A DNA stretch of 64,000 bases from Microbacteriaceae bacterium PS02070 (GTDB lineage Bacteria > Actinomycetota > Actinomycetes > Actinomycetales > Microbacteriaceae): positions 62,001-126,000 of the forward strand of contig JASCPE010000003.1 of NCBI GenBank assembly GCA_029959865.1, given 5' to 3'. The notes under the pieces were generated by a model. That model made no database searches. It saw only the letters and a list, made by a program, of their open reading frames with translations, and was not told the origin of the DNA. How positions within the stretch are numbered: the stretch's first letter is position 1; the number at the start of each line of letters is the position of its first letter. A program made the translations under genes and the position numbers. Below, in pieces: positions 53,958 to 63,158 of this stretch.

Positions 53958-55352
53958 GTGACCGACACCGAATACCGCATCGAACACGACACGATGGGCG
54001 AAGTGCGTGTGCCCAAGGATGCGCTCTACGCCGCGCAGACGCAGCGCGCTGTGGAGAACTTCCCGATCTCGGGCACGGGGCTGGAGTCGCGACAGATCGC
54101 GGCACTCGCGCGCATCAAGAAGGCCGCTGCGCTGGCGAACAAGGACCTCGGCACACTCGACGGTGCCATCGCGGACGCGATCGCCGCCGCTGCGGATGAG
54201 GTCATCACGGGTGATTACGACGATCAGTTCCCGGTTGACACGTACCAGACCGGTTCCGGCACCTCCTCGAACATGAACATGAACGAGGTCCTGGCCCACC
54301 TCGCGACCCGCAAACTCGGTGCGCCGGTGCACCCGAACGATCACGTCAACGCATCCCAGTCGTCCAACGACGTCTTCCCCACTTCCGTTCACCTGGCGGT
54401 GACCGGGGCCCTCATCGAGGACCTCATCCCCGCGCTGGAGTACCTCGCGGTCGCGCTGGAGAAGAAGGCAGACGAGTGGGCCGATGTCGTGAAGTCCGGT
54501 CGCACGCACCTCATGGACGCCACGCCGGTGACCCTTGGGCAGGAGTTCGGCGGCTACGCACGGCAGATCCGCCTGGGTGTGGAGCGGGTCAAGGCCGCAC
54601 TCCCCCGTGTCGGTGAGGTTCCCCTCGGCGGTACTGCCGTCGGGACGGGCATCAACACCCCGGTCGGCTTTCCGCAGAAGGTCATCGCCCTGCTCGCCGA
54701 GGAGACCGGACTTCCGATCACCGAGGCCGAGGACCACTTTGAGGCGCAGGCGAACCGAGATGGACTGGTCGACGCCTCTGGGGCACTGCGCACGATCGCG
54801 GTCTCGCTCACGAAGATCAACAACGACATTCGCTGGATGGGTTCGGGACCGAACACGGGACTGGCGGAGATCCACATTCCCGACCTGCAGCCGGGCTCCT
54901 CGATCATGCCCGGCAAGGTGAACCCCGTCGTGCCGGAGGCCACCCTCATGGTCGCCGCCCGCGTGATCGGAAACGACGCGACCGTCGCCTGGGCCGGGGC
55001 GTCCGGCTCGTTCGAGCTCAACGTTGCGATCCCGGTGATGGGCACGGCGGTCCTTGAGTCGATCCGTCTGCTCTCGAATGCGATGCGGGTCCTGGCTGAC
55101 AAGACGATCGATGGTCTGCAGGCGAACCGCGAACGTGCCACGGCATACGCCGGGATGTCCCCCTCGATCGTCACGCCACTGAACAAGCTCATCGGCTACG
55201 AAGCGGCGGCAAAGATCGCCAAGCACTCGGTTGCCAAGGGCATCACGGTCCGCGAAGCGGTCATCGATCTCGGGTACGTCGAACGCGGCGAGCTCACCGA
55301 GCAGCAGCTCGATGAGAAACTCGACCTCCTCTCGATGACCCATCCGGGTTGA
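53958..55352 (+). CDS. fumC: Class II fumarate hydratase
   Basis: 464 residues. The aspartase/fumarase signature [12 protein letters not shown] is intact, together with [12 protein letters not shown] and [18 protein letters not shown]. It hydrates fumarate to malate in the TCA cycle and needs no iron-sulfur cluster. GTG 53958 follows AAAGGAGG. Longer frames upstream run through the carbonic anhydrase gene. Confidence 0.96.
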   Translation: MTDTEYRIEHDTMGEVRVPKDALYAAQTQRAVENFPISGTGLESRQIAALARIKKAAALANKDLGTLDGAIADAIAAAADEVITGDYDDQFPVDTYQTGSGTSSNMNMNEVLAHLATRKLGAPVHPNDHVNASQSSNDVFPTSVHLAVTGALIEDLIPALEYLAVALEKKADEWADVVKSGRTHLMDATPVTLGQEFGGYARQIRLGVERVKAALPRVGEVPLGGTAVGTGINTPVGFPQKVIALLAEETGLPITEAEDHFEAQANRDGLVDASGALRTIAVSLTKINNDIRWMGSGPNTGLAEIHIPDLQPGSSIMPGKVNPVVPEATLMVAARVIGNDATVAWAGASGSFELNVAIPVMGTAVLESIRLLSNAMRVLADKTIDGLQANRERATAYAGMSPSIVTPLNKLIGYEAAAKIAKHSVAKGITVREAVIDLGYVERGELTEQQLDEKLDLLSMTHPG

Positions 55353-55362
55353 TAATCGGAGC

Positions 55363-56340
55363 GTGACCCGCACTACACCGGCAACACCGCGACGCGAGAA
55401 CGGCGTGTGGATCCTTGCCACGGTCGCCGCGGCAGGGGTGACGATCTCCGCGATCGCGGTGCTCGTGGTGTTCCTCATCGGCGGGCTCTCGATGCCCCTT
55501 CCCGCGATTGTGGCGTTCACGGTCGGTGCGGTGCTGACCGTCGCGGCCGTCGCCGCCGTGGGGTGGGCGCTCATCGCTCGTGAGCGTTCGTTCGCTCCTT
55601 CCACGGAATCGGCGGAGACGTCCGCGGAGAAGCAGCGCCAGCTGCTGGACGATGTCCGACATGAGCTGAAGACCCCGATCACGATCGTGCGCGGGCACCT
55701 CGAGGTCATGGACGAGAACGACCCGACAGACGTCTCTGCGATCCGGGAAATCGGCATGGGCGAACTGGATCGCATGACCCGGCTCATCGGTGACATCGAC
55801 CTCCTCGCCGCCGTCGAGGGAGATGAGTTCAGCCCGACGGAGGTGAGCGTCCGGCATCTCACGCAGCGGGTCGCGGAGCTCGTCACGGTGATTCCGAGCC
55901 ATGCGTGGACCGTCGAGCAGTACGCCGACGCCGTCATCCGCGCGGACCGGGACCGTCTGCTGCAGGCGTGGCTGCAGCTCGCCGACAACGCCGCCAAGTA
56001 CACACCAGCGGGCACTCCGATTGAGATCGGCAGCGCCGTGCACGCCGGCGGTGTCCAGTTATGGGTGCGTGATCACGGACCGGGGATCCCGCCAGCTCTG
56101 CGGCACCGGGTGTTCCAGCGGTTCGACCGCGGCGCAGTCAAGCGCACGGGAGGCGGATCCGGGCTCGGATTGGCCATTGTCGATGCGATTGCCAAGGCGC
56201 ATGGCGGACACTGCAGCGTCACAGACACACCGGGAGGGGGTGCAACCTTTACGCTGGAGGTGCCGCGCGGCACTGGGAAGTCGATGCCGGCCCCCGTTCG
56301 CGCGGGTGATGTCGTGATGCAACGGGAGGCATCCGGATGA
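55363..56340 (+). CDS. Sensor histidine kinase
   Basis: 325 residues. Two N-terminal helices (about 15-40 and 45-72) have almost no loop between them, so there is no extracellular sensor domain. The phosphoacceptor is H100 in DDVRHELKTPITIVRGH. The N-box is LADNAAKYTPAGTP, with G1 DHGPGIPPAL and G2 GGGSGLGLAIVDAIAKAHGG. The small sensor suggests it reads membrane state or a partner protein. It overlaps the response regulator gene by four bases. Confidence 0.92.
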   Translation: MTRTTPATPRRENGVWILATVAAAGVTISAIAVLVVFLIGGLSMPLPAIVAFTVGAVLTVAAVAAVGWALIARERSFAPSTESAETSAEKQRQLLDDVRHELKTPITIVRGHLEVMDENDPTDVSAIREIGMGELDRMTRLIGDIDLLAAVEGDEFSPTEVSVRHLTQRVAELVTVIPSHAWTVEQYADAVIRADRDRLLQAWLQLADNAAKYTPAGTPIEIGSAVHAGGVQLWVRDHGPGIPPALRHRVFQRFDRGAVKRTGGGSGLGLAIVDAIAKAHGGHCSVTDTPGGGATFTLEVPRGTGKSMPAPVRAGDVVMQREASG

Positions 56341-56990
56341 CACGCATCCTCGTCGTGGATGACGAGCCACACATCATCGCTCTTGTCGCGCGCGGACTGC
56401 GCAGCGAAGGATACGAGGCGATGACGACCGACGACGGTCAGGCCGCACTCGACATCGTCGAGGCGGGCGGTATCGATCTCATCGTGCTCGACGTCGGTAT
56501 TCCGACGCTGGATGGGTTCGAGGTCCTGCGCTCGATCCGCTCCTCCGGCAATGACGTGCCGGTCATCATGCTCACCGCGCGCAGTGGCACGGTCGATGCC
56601 ATCGAGGGGCTGGACGCCGGAGCAAGCGACTACGTCCCCAAACCCTTCGCCGTCGCCGAGCTCCTCGCCCGTGTGCGATCTCGCCTGCGTGAGCGAACGT
56701 CCTCCCCCACGGTGCTGACCCGGGGTCCTGTGACCTTGGACATTCTCAACCGCCGCGTCAGCGTCGCCGGACGCGAGGTCGACCTTTCGGCGCGCGAATT
56801 CAGCCTCGCAGAGCAGTTCCTTCGCCATCCGGGTGAGGTTCTCACGCGGGAGGTCCTGCTCAGCCGCGTCTGGGGCATGAACTTCGACCCGGGCTCCAAC
56901 GTCGTTGACGTCTATGTGCGGTATCTGCGCGCCAAGCTCGGCGCCGGGCACATCGCCACCATCCGCGGTGAGGGCTACCGCTGGGAGTGA
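56337..56990 (+). CDS. OmpR/PhoB-type response regulator
   Basis: 217 residues. The receiver has D8-D9 and the phosphoacceptor D52 in VLDVGIPTLDG, the Thr in LTARSG and the Lys in YVPKPF. The DNA-binding winged helix follows (LSAREFSLAEQFLRHPGEVL, GSNVVDVYVRYLRAKLG). It is the partner of the overlapping kinase. Direct targets are unknown. Confidence 0.94.
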   Translation: MTRILVVDDEPHIIALVARGLRSEGYEAMTTDDGQAALDIVEAGGIDLIVLDVGIPTLDGFEVLRSIRSSGNDVPVIMLTARSGTVDAIEGLDAGASDYVPKPFAVAELLARVRSRLRERTSSPTVLTRGPVTLDILNRRVSVAGREVDLSAREFSLAEQFLRHPGEVLTREVLLSRVWGMNFDPGSNVVDVYVRYLRAKLGAGHIATIRGEGYRWE

Positions 56991-57006
56991 TCCCGCATCC
57001 GCTCCG

Positions 57007-57106
57007 CGCACAACTGCGGCGCGCACAACCGCGGCGTCGAGGCGCGACACGCCGTGCGGCCCGACAAGAACGCCGGCGTGTCGGCCATGAACGCCGCGGT
57101 TGTGCG
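57007..57106. repeat. Large extragenic palindrome with doubled left arm (copy 1)
   Basis: A 15-base element (57007-57021) is followed immediately by a copy with one base changed (57022-57036). The latter is perfectly complementary to 57092-57106. An inner 10-bp perfect pair, CGACACGCCG (57045-57054) with CGGCGTGTCG (57074-57083), makes a two-tier stem-loop. Confidence 0.85.
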
Positions 57107-57185
57107 GACCACAGGGTCAGCAACCACGCTGCCGTCGAACCGAGCTCCGACACGTCAGCAGTACAGCTGCGGGGTCGGCGACCAA

Positions 57186-57266
57186 CACAACTGCGGCGCG
57201 AAGGCGCGACACGCGGGAGTAAGGCACGACGGCCCCGGCGTGTCGGTTGTGGACGCCGCAGTTGTG
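57186..57266. repeat. Large extragenic palindrome (copy 2)
   Basis: CACAACTGCGGCG (57186-57198) pairs perfectly with 57254-57266, and an inner CGACACGC pairs with GCGTGTCG. Sequence and layout match copy 1 about 160 bases away. This is a REP/BIME-like family. Confidence 0.85.
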
Positions 57267-57298
57267 CTCGGGGGCGATGTGTCGGGGTGACAGGTTGG

Positions 57299-57344
57299 GG
57301 CGGCGGCGCGGGGCGGGAGAGCGAGGCGGCGGCGCGGGGCGGGA
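57299..57344. repeat. GC-rich 21-base direct repeat
   Basis: The G-rich unit starting GGCGGCGGCGCGGGG at 57299-57319 is repeated at about 57324-57344. It lies next to the palindromes and before the terminator. Function unknown. Confidence 0.7.
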
Positions 57345-57368
57345 GCGGGGGCAGGACAGGACTGACGG

Positions 57369-57401
57369 AAAGAGACCCCCGCGGGAGGCGGGGGTCTCTT
57401 T
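57369..57401. terminator. Bidirectional terminator between response regulator and phoH
   Basis: AAAGAGACCCCCGC (57369-57382) pairs perfectly with 57388-57401 around GGGAG, giving a 14-bp stem ending in TTT on both strands. Confidence 0.85.
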
Positions 57402-57415
57402 CGTGAGGGTGTCGG

Positions 57416-58771
57416 TTAGCTGAGCTCGCCGGCTTCCAAGAGGTCGGTGACGAGCGCGGCAATCGCGGAGCGCTCCGAGCGAGTCAGGGTGACGTGACCG
57501 AAGAGGTCCTGCCCCTTGAGCGTCTCGATCACCGAGGCGATGCCGTCGTGCCGACCAACACGGAGATTGTCGCGCTGTCCGACGTCGTGGGTGAGGACGA
57601 CGCGAGAGTTCTGACCGATACGGCTGAGCACGGTCAGGAGGACATTGCGCTCCAGCGACTGTGCCTCGTCGACGATCACGAAGGCATCGTGGAGCGAACG
57701 TCCGCGGATGTGCGTCAGCGGCAGAACCTCCAGGATCCCGCGTGCGGTCACCTCTTCCAGGACGTTGCCGGAGACCACAGAGCCGAGCGTGTCGAACACC
57801 GCCTGCCCCCAGGGGTTCATCTTCTCCTGCTGGTCACCCGGCAGGAATCCGAGCTCCTGGCCACCGACGGCGAACAGCGGACGGAAGACGAGGATGCGCT
57901 TCTGCTGACCACGTTCGAGCACCGCCTCCAGCCCCGCGGCGAGCGCGAGAGCGGACTTGCCGGTTCCCGCGCGGCCCCCGAGCGAGACGATGCCCACATC
58001 CGGGTCGAGCAGGAGGTCGATCGCGATGCGCTGCTCCGCGGAACGGCCATGCAGCCCGAAGACGTCCCGGTCGCCGCGCACGAGCCGCAACTCGCCGTCG
58101 CCGGTCACGCGACCGAGCCCAGAGCCACGCTCGGAGTGGATCACCAGCCCGGTGTTGACCGGCAGTCCGATCACCTGATCGCTCGTCGCTACCTCGGTCT
58201 CGTACAGATCGCTGAGTTCGTCGCCGGAGATGTCGACCTGCGCAATGCCGGTCCAGCCGGAGTCGACCGCTTGCTCGGCCAGGTACTCCTCGGCGTGGAT
58301 GCCGAGCGACGCAGCCTTGACCCGCATCGGGAGGTCCTTGGAGACGACCGTCACTTCGCTGCCGTCCTGCGCGAGATGCATCGCGACGGCCAGGATGCGC
58401 GAATCATTGTCGCCCAGTCGAATGCCACTGGGCAGGATGCTCGCATCGGTGTTGTTCAGCTCGACACGCAACGTGCCGCCGTCGCCGACGGGGACCGGGA
58501 AATCCAGCCGGCCATGCTCGACGCGCAGCTCATCGAGGTGGCGCAGAGCCTGACGCGCGAAGTATCCGATCTCCGGGTCGTGCCGTTTCCCCTCCAGCTC
58601 CGTGATCACCACCACGGGGACCACAACGGAATGCTCAGCGAAGCGGAAGAAGCCGCGCGGATCGCTCAGAAGGACGGAGGTGTCCAAGACGTACGTGCGC
58701 AGTTTCTCCTCGGCCTGCACAGTGTCCTCTGCCGTGTTCCGGCGCTGCTTCTCAGGTGCCCGTGTTGCCAC
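57416..58771 (-). CDS. PhoH-family protein with N-terminal PIN domain (PhoH2 type)
   Basis: 451 residues. The N-terminal PIN domain ([13 protein letters not shown] with D30, [22 protein letters not shown]) precedes a PhoH helicase-like ATPase (Walker [14 protein letters not shown] near 275, Walker [11 protein letters not shown], and [12 protein letters not shown]). PIN-PhoH proteins are RNA helicase-nucleases in mycobacteria. GTG 58771 is preferred to an ATG 20 codons upstream, although the longer form cannot be excluded. Confidence 0.92.
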   Translation of the reverse strand: MATRAPEKQRRNTAEDTVQAEEKLRTYVLDTSVLLSDPRGFFRFAEHSVVVPVVVITELEGKRHDPEIGYFARQALRHLDELRVEHGRLDFPVPVGDGGTLRVELNNTDASILPSGIRLGDNDSRILAVAMHLAQDGSEVTVVSKDLPMRVKAASLGIHAEEYLAEQAVDSGWTGIAQVDISGDELSDLYETEVATSDQVIGLPVNTGLVIHSERGSGLGRVTGDGELRLVRGDRDVFGLHGRSAEQRIAIDLLLDPDVGIVSLGGRAGTGKSALALAAGLEAVLERGQQKRILVFRPLFAVGGQELGFLPGDQQEKMNPWGQAVFDTLGSVVSGNVLEEVTARGILEVLPLTHIRGRSLHDAFVIVDEAQSLERNVLLTVLSRIGQNSRVVLTHDVGQRDNLRVGRHDGIASVIETLKGQDLFGHVTLTRSERSAIAALVTDLLEAGELS

Positions 58772-58903
58772 AACCCACTCCCCGCTCCGGGGTTCGTGTC
58801 CCCCGGCTCGTCTCGAGTCGACCGTGGCCACGAGTCGTCATGGAGGCCGACTCGAACAGGCGCCTTGCCCGTTGCCTAGACCGTATGTCTCGGCGATTGC
58901 AAG

Positions 58904-58931
58904 AACCTCCCCCGACACGCCGACGGAGGTT
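58904..58931. other. Short stem-loop in the phoH-uppS gap
   Basis: AACCTCC (58904-58910) pairs with GGAGGTT (58925-58931). It may end the uppS message. The rest of the 250-base gap holds no gene. Confidence 0.3.
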
Positions 58932-59022
58932 ACGGGGCGGTTAATTCCCGTCCGGCCATCTCTCGAGGAGGAGCGCGCTCCCGTCCAGCCGTCCCCGAAC
59001 TCGAGACGGCGTCGCCGTCTGG

Positions 59023-59808
59023 CTACTTGCCGAATCGGCGGTCGCGCGTCGCGAAGTCGCGGATCGCCCGGAGGAAGTCAACCTCGCGCAGGTCGGGGCC
59101 GAGCGCTTCCACGAAATAGAACTCGCTGTGCGCCGCTTGCCACAGCAGGAAGTCGCTGAGGCGCTGCTCCCCCGATGTCCGGATCACCAGATCCGGGTCC
59201 GGCTGTCCGCTCGTGTACAGGTGCTCACCGATCTGTTCCGGCGTGAGGCTTGCCGCCAGTTCTTCCATCGAACCGCCGCGCTCGTGGTGTGCGGTGATGA
59301 TGCTGCGCACGGCATCGACGATCTCGCCACGACCGCCATAGCCGACGGCGAGGTTCACGTGCATTCCGGTGTTCTCACGCGTGCGGTCCTGCGCGTCGCC
59401 GAGGATACGGGCGAGCTCGGCGGGGAGAACTCCCGCGCGACCGACGTGCTGGATACGCCAGCCCGGTTCGGTAGAGATCGAGTCGGCGAGCTCCGCGATG
59501 ATCTCAAGAAGGTCCGCGAGCTCCTGCGAGTCGCGTTTGCTGAGGTTATCAATCGACAGCAGGTACAGGGTGACCACTCCGATCTCGAGGTGGTCACACC
59601 AGCGAAGGAACTCCCGAATCTTTGCCGCGCCGGCTCGATGGCCCTCAGCCGCCGTCGGAAACCCGGCCTGGCGCGCCCACCGCCGGTTGCCGTCGATCAT
59701 CATCGCAACGTGGTGCGGCACATTCTCCGGCGTCACCTGACGACGAAGTCGTTTCGCGTACAGACGATAGAGCGGTCCCCTGCCATCGATGGAGCGCTCG
59801 CCAGCCAC
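59023..59808 (-). CDS. uppS: Isoprenyl (cis-prenyl) diphosphate synthase
   Basis: 261 residues. The catalytic Asp is D39 in MMIDGNRRWARQAG. The other conserved regions are HRAGAAKIREFLRWC, LYLLSIDNLSKR, and RTSGEQRLSDFLLWQ with the basic and aromatic residues. It condenses isopentenyl diphosphate in cis. Pairing with a hemolysin III family gene is the Rv1086/Rv1085c arrangement, so it may be the short-chain type (Z-farnesyl-like) and not the main decaprenyl synthase. Divergent from the hemolysin III gene. Confidence 0.92.
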   Translation of the reverse strand: MAGERSIDGRGPLYRLYAKRLRRQVTPENVPHHVAMMIDGNRRWARQAGFPTAAEGHRAGAAKIREFLRWCDHLEIGVVTLYLLSIDNLSKRDSQELADLLEIIAELADSISTEPGWRIQHVGRAGVLPAELARILGDAQDRTRENTGMHVNLAVGYGGRGEIVDAVRSIITAHHERGGSMEELAASLTPEQIGEHLYTSGQPDPDLVIRTSGEQRLSDFLLWQAAHSEFYFVEALGPDLREVDFLRAIRDFATRDRRFGK

Positions 59809-59877
59809 GTTCTAAACCGTATCGCGAGGAGGGCTATGTACGTCACCGGGCATGGGAGTGAGCGTACGCTCGGAAGG

Positions 59878-60603
59878 GTGACCGACAGGCGTGAACCCGA
59901 CTCCGCCGACGTCCCCCAGCTTCCGCTGCTGGATGCGGCCGCCGTCAGCGCGCACGTGGATCTGAAGCCGACGTGGCGCGGCTGGATTCACGCTGGCACG
60001 TTCCCGATCGCGATCGCGGCCGGCATCGTCTTGATCGTGTTGGCCGATGGTGCGCCCGCGAAGTGGGCATCCGCCGTCTTCATGACGTCGTCGCTCCTCT
60101 TGTTCGGCAACTCGGCGCTCTATCACCGCTTCGACTGGGGTCCGAGGACCAAAGCGGTACTCAAGCGCATCGACCATGCCAACATCCTGCTGCTGATCGC
60201 TGGGACCTACACTCCGATCGCGGTGCTCGGCCTCCCGACGAACCAGATGGTGATGCTGCTCTCCCTCGCGTGGGGAGGCGCGATCGCAGGAATCCTCTTC
60301 CGCGTCTTCTGGATCGATGCCCCCCGCTGGCTGTACGTTGCGCTCTACCTCGTGCTCGGGTGGGCGGCGGTCATGTACATCGTTCCCCTGTTCGAGGCCA
60401 GCGCCGCGATGATGATCCTCGTGATCGTCGGCGGGCTCCTGTATACCGGCGGCGCGATCGTGTACGCACTGAAGAAGCCGAACCCGTGGCCCGGCCACTT
60501 CGGATTCCACGAGATCTTCCACGTATGCACCGTCCTGGCCTTCCTGTGCCACTGGACGGCGTGCCTCATCATTGCGCTCCACCCCGCCTATCACGGCGGC
60601 TGA
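59878..60603 (+). CDS. Hemolysin III/TrhA family membrane protein
   Basis: 241 residues with seven predicted helices. Family residues are YHRF after helix 2, HANILLLIAGTYTP in helix 3 and FHEIFHVCTVLAF in the last part. It belongs to the PAQR/hemolysin III superfamily; in bacteria TrhA members affect membrane lipid homeostasis and lytic activity is unproven. GTG 59878 is used; ATG 59836 after GAGGAGG is a real alternative that adds 14 residues. Confidence 0.88.
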   Translation: MTDRREPDSADVPQLPLLDAAAVSAHVDLKPTWRGWIHAGTFPIAIAAGIVLIVLADGAPAKWASAVFMTSSLLLFGNSALYHRFDWGPRTKAVLKRIDHANILLLIAGTYTPIAVLGLPTNQMVMLLSLAWGGAIAGILFRVFWIDAPRWLYVALYLVLGWAAVMYIVPLFEASAAMMILVIVGGLLYTGGAIVYALKKPNPWPGHFGFHEIFHVCTVLAFLCHWTACLIIALHPAYHGG

Positions 60604-60615
60604 GCGACGCAAATG

Positions 60616-60891
60616 TCAGGACTGCGGCGGCGGGTCGAGGTCGCGTCGCTCCGCACTCGGCGGGTCTGTGCCTTCGTCGACATCCCCGTCGGCAGCTTCC
60701 GCGGCCGTTGCCTGCTCGGCATCGAGCTCGGCGTTGACCTCCGCCCGATACCGCGTCCGTCGGACGCGGCGCAACATGTCGATCAGCAGCAGCACGACGG
60801 CGAGGACCACGAGCGCCATGAACGCGAAGCCAATGAATCCCGGGGTGACGGTCTCCGGATCGACGGTCATCGACGGCGTCGGCGTCTGCAT
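60616..60891 (-). CDS. 91-residue single-helix membrane protein
   Basis: One helix near residues 18-37 (FIGFAFMALVVLAVVLLLID) separates a short Thr/Pro-rich N-terminus from a basic stretch (RRVRRTRYRAEV) and an acidic tail. Such proteins are often seen beside DUF4307 and greA in actinobacteria; the function is unknown. It is divergent from the DUF4307-like gene. Confidence 0.7.
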   Translation of the reverse strand: MQTPTPSMTVDPETVTPGFIGFAFMALVVLAVVLLLIDMLRRVRRTRYRAEVNAELDAEQATAAEAADGDVDEGTDPPSAERRDLDPPPQS

Positions 60892-60959
60892 CTCGTGATT
60901 CCCCGTTCTGGCGCGAAGCGCCTAGCCTAAGACCAAGCCTAATCCCCGACGAAGATGCC

Positions 60960-61373
60960 ATGACGACAACTGAGACCGCTATCGAAGCCAAGCTCCGCGA
61001 ACGCTACGGACGTGCCCGCGTCGGCGCTGGGCGCCGCATCCTTCTGATTGTGGGGCTTACCCTGGCTGCCGCTCTCGTCGGTTGGGTTGCGTGGACGACG
61101 GTCGCGGACGCCGCTTCTTCTGTCGACGTCGACACGATGGGATACGCCATCGACCCCGATACGGAAGCCGTGACGGTCACCTTTCAAGTAACGGCCACTC
61201 CCGACACCGCCTTCGCGTGCGCTGTGGAAGCGCAGGACGAAGCGCATGCCACTGTCGGCTGGAAGGTCGAAAGTTACGAGGCGACAAGCGAGCATGCGCG
61301 TGCGCTCTCCGTGACCATCCCGACTGTCGGCGACCCGGTGACCGGGTTTGTCCACTCCTGCTGGATCCCGTAG
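60960..61373 (+). CDS. DUF4307-like membrane-anchored protein
   Basis: 137 residues. A basic cytoplasmic N-terminus (LRERYGRARVGAGRR), one helix (about 27-45), and an extracytoplasmic Ig-like beta domain (MGYAIDPDTEAVTVTFQVTA to the end) match DUF4307, which commonly precedes greA. Two cysteines (near 83 and 134) could form a disulfide. Role unknown. Confidence 0.85.
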   Translation: MTTTETAIEAKLRERYGRARVGAGRRILLIVGLTLAAALVGWVAWTTVADAASSVDVDTMGYAIDPDTEAVTVTFQVTATPDTAFACAVEAQDEAHATVGWKVESYEATSEHARALSVTIPTVGDPVTGFVHSCWIP

Positions 61374-61439
61374 GCTTGTCCGAAATCCCGCCCTGGCACG
61401 TTTGCCGGGGCGTTTCACTTACCACCCCTAGGAGACGAC

Positions 61440-61928
61440 GTGTCGGATGACAGCACCGTGAGCTTCCTCACGCAGGAGGCCTATGACCGTCTCGTCGCCG
61501 AACTCGAGCACCTTTCCACCACGGGACGCGAGGACATCGCGAAGCGCATCGAGGCGGCGCGCGAGGAAGGCGACCTGAAGGAGAACGGCGGATACCACGC
61601 CGCAAAGGATGAACAGGGCAAGCAGGAGGCGCGCATTCGCACGCTGCAGCACCTCCTGAAGACCGCAAAAGTGGGCGATGCCCCCGAGTCCAACGGCACC
61701 GTCCAGCCCGGCACCGTGGTCACGGCGGTCGTGGCAGGCGGCGAAGAGGTCTTCCTCCTCGGAAACCGCGAGATCGGCGGAGGCACGGACCTCGACGTCT
61801 ACAGCGAGGCATCCCCCCTGGGGTCGGCCATCGTCGGCCTCGCCGAGGGTGCATCCACGTCGTACACGGCTCCCAACGGTCGTCAGATTCCCGTTGAGAT
61901 CGTCAAGGTCGAGACCTTCACCGGCTGA
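61440..61928 (+). CDS. greA: Transcription elongation factor GreA
   Basis: 162 residues. The N-terminal coiled coil has the acidic tip AREEGDLKENGGYHAAK, which enters the RNA polymerase secondary channel and promotes cleavage of backtracked RNA. The C-terminal FKBP-like globular domain (LDVYSEASPLGSAIVGLAEG) is complete. GTG 61440 follows AGGAG. Monocistronic after the DUF4307-like gene. Confidence 0.96.
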   Translation: MSDDSTVSFLTQEAYDRLVAELEHLSTTGREDIAKRIEAAREEGDLKENGGYHAAKDEQGKQEARIRTLQHLLKTAKVGDAPESNGTVQPGTVVTAVVAGGEEVFLLGNREIGGGTDLDVYSEASPLGSAIVGLAEGASTSYTAPNGRQIPVEIVKVETFTG

Positions 61929-61931
61929 CGA

Positions 61932-63158
61932 TCAGTCCGCTACGACCGTCGGCTGGAAGCCAGCGTCCTGAAGGATCTCGATCGTCCGCGCGCGGTGTTC
62001 TTCGCCGCGGGTCTCGACGCTGAGCTGAAGGACGACCTCGCTGATCTGAAGGCCCTGTCCGTGCCGCGTATGCAGCACCTCGATGACGTTGGCTCCCGCT
62101 TGCGCGAGGAGCTCTGACACGCGTGCGAGCTGGCCGGGACGGTCAGGCAACGGGATCTGAAGGGTCATGTAGCGTCCGGACGCGGCAAGCCCGTGGGCGA
62201 CGACCCGCTGCAGAAGGAGCGGGTCGATGTTGCCGCCGGAGAGCACGACGGCAGTCGTCCCCGAGGCCTGCACCTTGCCAGCGAGGATAGCCGCCACACC
62301 GACCGCTCCGGCGGGCTCGACGACCTGCTTCGCCCGCTCCAACAGCACCAGGATCGCGCGAGCGATGTCGTCATCCGTCACGGTGACAACCTCGTCGACG
62401 AGATCCCGAATGATCTCGAAGGGCACGTTGCCCGGGCGTGCGACCGCGATGCCGTCGGCGATCGTGGGCGTCGTGACGACCTCCGTGGGAGTTCCGGCGG
62501 CGAGGGATGTGGGATAGGCGGCGGAGTTCTCTGCTTGGACCCCGATGACCCGTACGCTCCGGCCCGCGGCCGCGGCACGGGCCTTCACCGCCGCGGCGAC
62601 ACCAGCGATCAGGCCACCGCCCCCGATGCCGACGATCACCGTGTCCAGATCGGGCAGATCGTCGGCAAGCTCGAGGCCGAGCGTTCCTTGGCCGGCGACG
62701 ATGTCGAGGTGGTCGAAGGGATGGATGAGCTGAGCACCGGTTCGCTCGGCGAACTCGGCCGCCAGGCGCAGGGGTGTCTCGACCGTTGCTCCCTCGAGTA
62801 CAACCTCGGCACCGTAGCGGCGGGTCGCGAGCAGCTTGGGAACGGGCACGCCCAACGGCATGAAGATCGTGGCAGGGATACCCAGCTCCTGGGCCGCACG
62901 CGCGACCCCCTGCGCGTGGTTCCCTGCGGAGGCTGCGACGACTCCGCGCGCGCGCTCGGCGTCAGAGAGACGAGACAGCCGGTACGTCGCACCGCGCACC
63001 TTGAATGAGCCGGTGCGCTGCAAGTTCTCGAGCTTGAGGTGCACGGGCACGCCGAGGACTTCGGAGAGGTACTCCGAAGCCTCGAGCGGAGTGTGCAAGA
63101 CGACGCCCTCGAGCGCCGCCGCCGCCGCCTCGAACTCGGAGAGGCCAGGAGTGGTCAC
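61932..63158 (-). CDS. ilvA: Threonine dehydratase with C-terminal ACT domain
   Basis: 408 residues. The PLP lysine is K53 in GSFKVRGATYR, with ASAGNHAQGVA and the glycine loop GIGGGGLIAGVA. An ACT domain follows from about residue 325. It deaminates threonine to 2-oxobutanoate, the first isoleucine step; a catabolic role (tdcB-like) is possible. GTG 63158 overlaps the upstream gene's stop (GTGA). A longer frame to 63254 is that gene's shadow. Confidence 0.93.
   Translation of the reverse strand: MTTPGLSEFEAAAAALEGVVLHTPLEASEYLSEVLGVPVHLKLENLQRTGSFKVRGATYRLSRLSDAERARGVVAASAGNHAQGVARAAQELGIPATIFMPLGVPVPKLLATRRYGAEVVLEGATVETPLRLAAEFAERTGAQLIHPFDHLDIVAGQGTLGLELADDLPDLDTVIVGIGGGGLIAGVAAAVKARAAAAGRSVRVIGVQAENSAAYPTSLAAGTPTEVVTTPTIADGIAVARPGNVPFEIIRDLVDEVVTVTDDDIARAILVLLERAKQVVEPAGAVGVAAILAGKVQASGTTAVVLSGGNIDPLLLQRVVAHGLAASGRYMTLQIPLPDRPGQLARVSELLAQAGANVIEVLHTRHGQGLQISEVVLQLSVETRGEEHRARTIEILQDAGFQPTVVAD

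Noticed and set aside
59878-60603. A cytolytic toxin
   Set aside because: The hemolysin III name is historical; the sequence is a PAQR-like membrane protein without toxin features.
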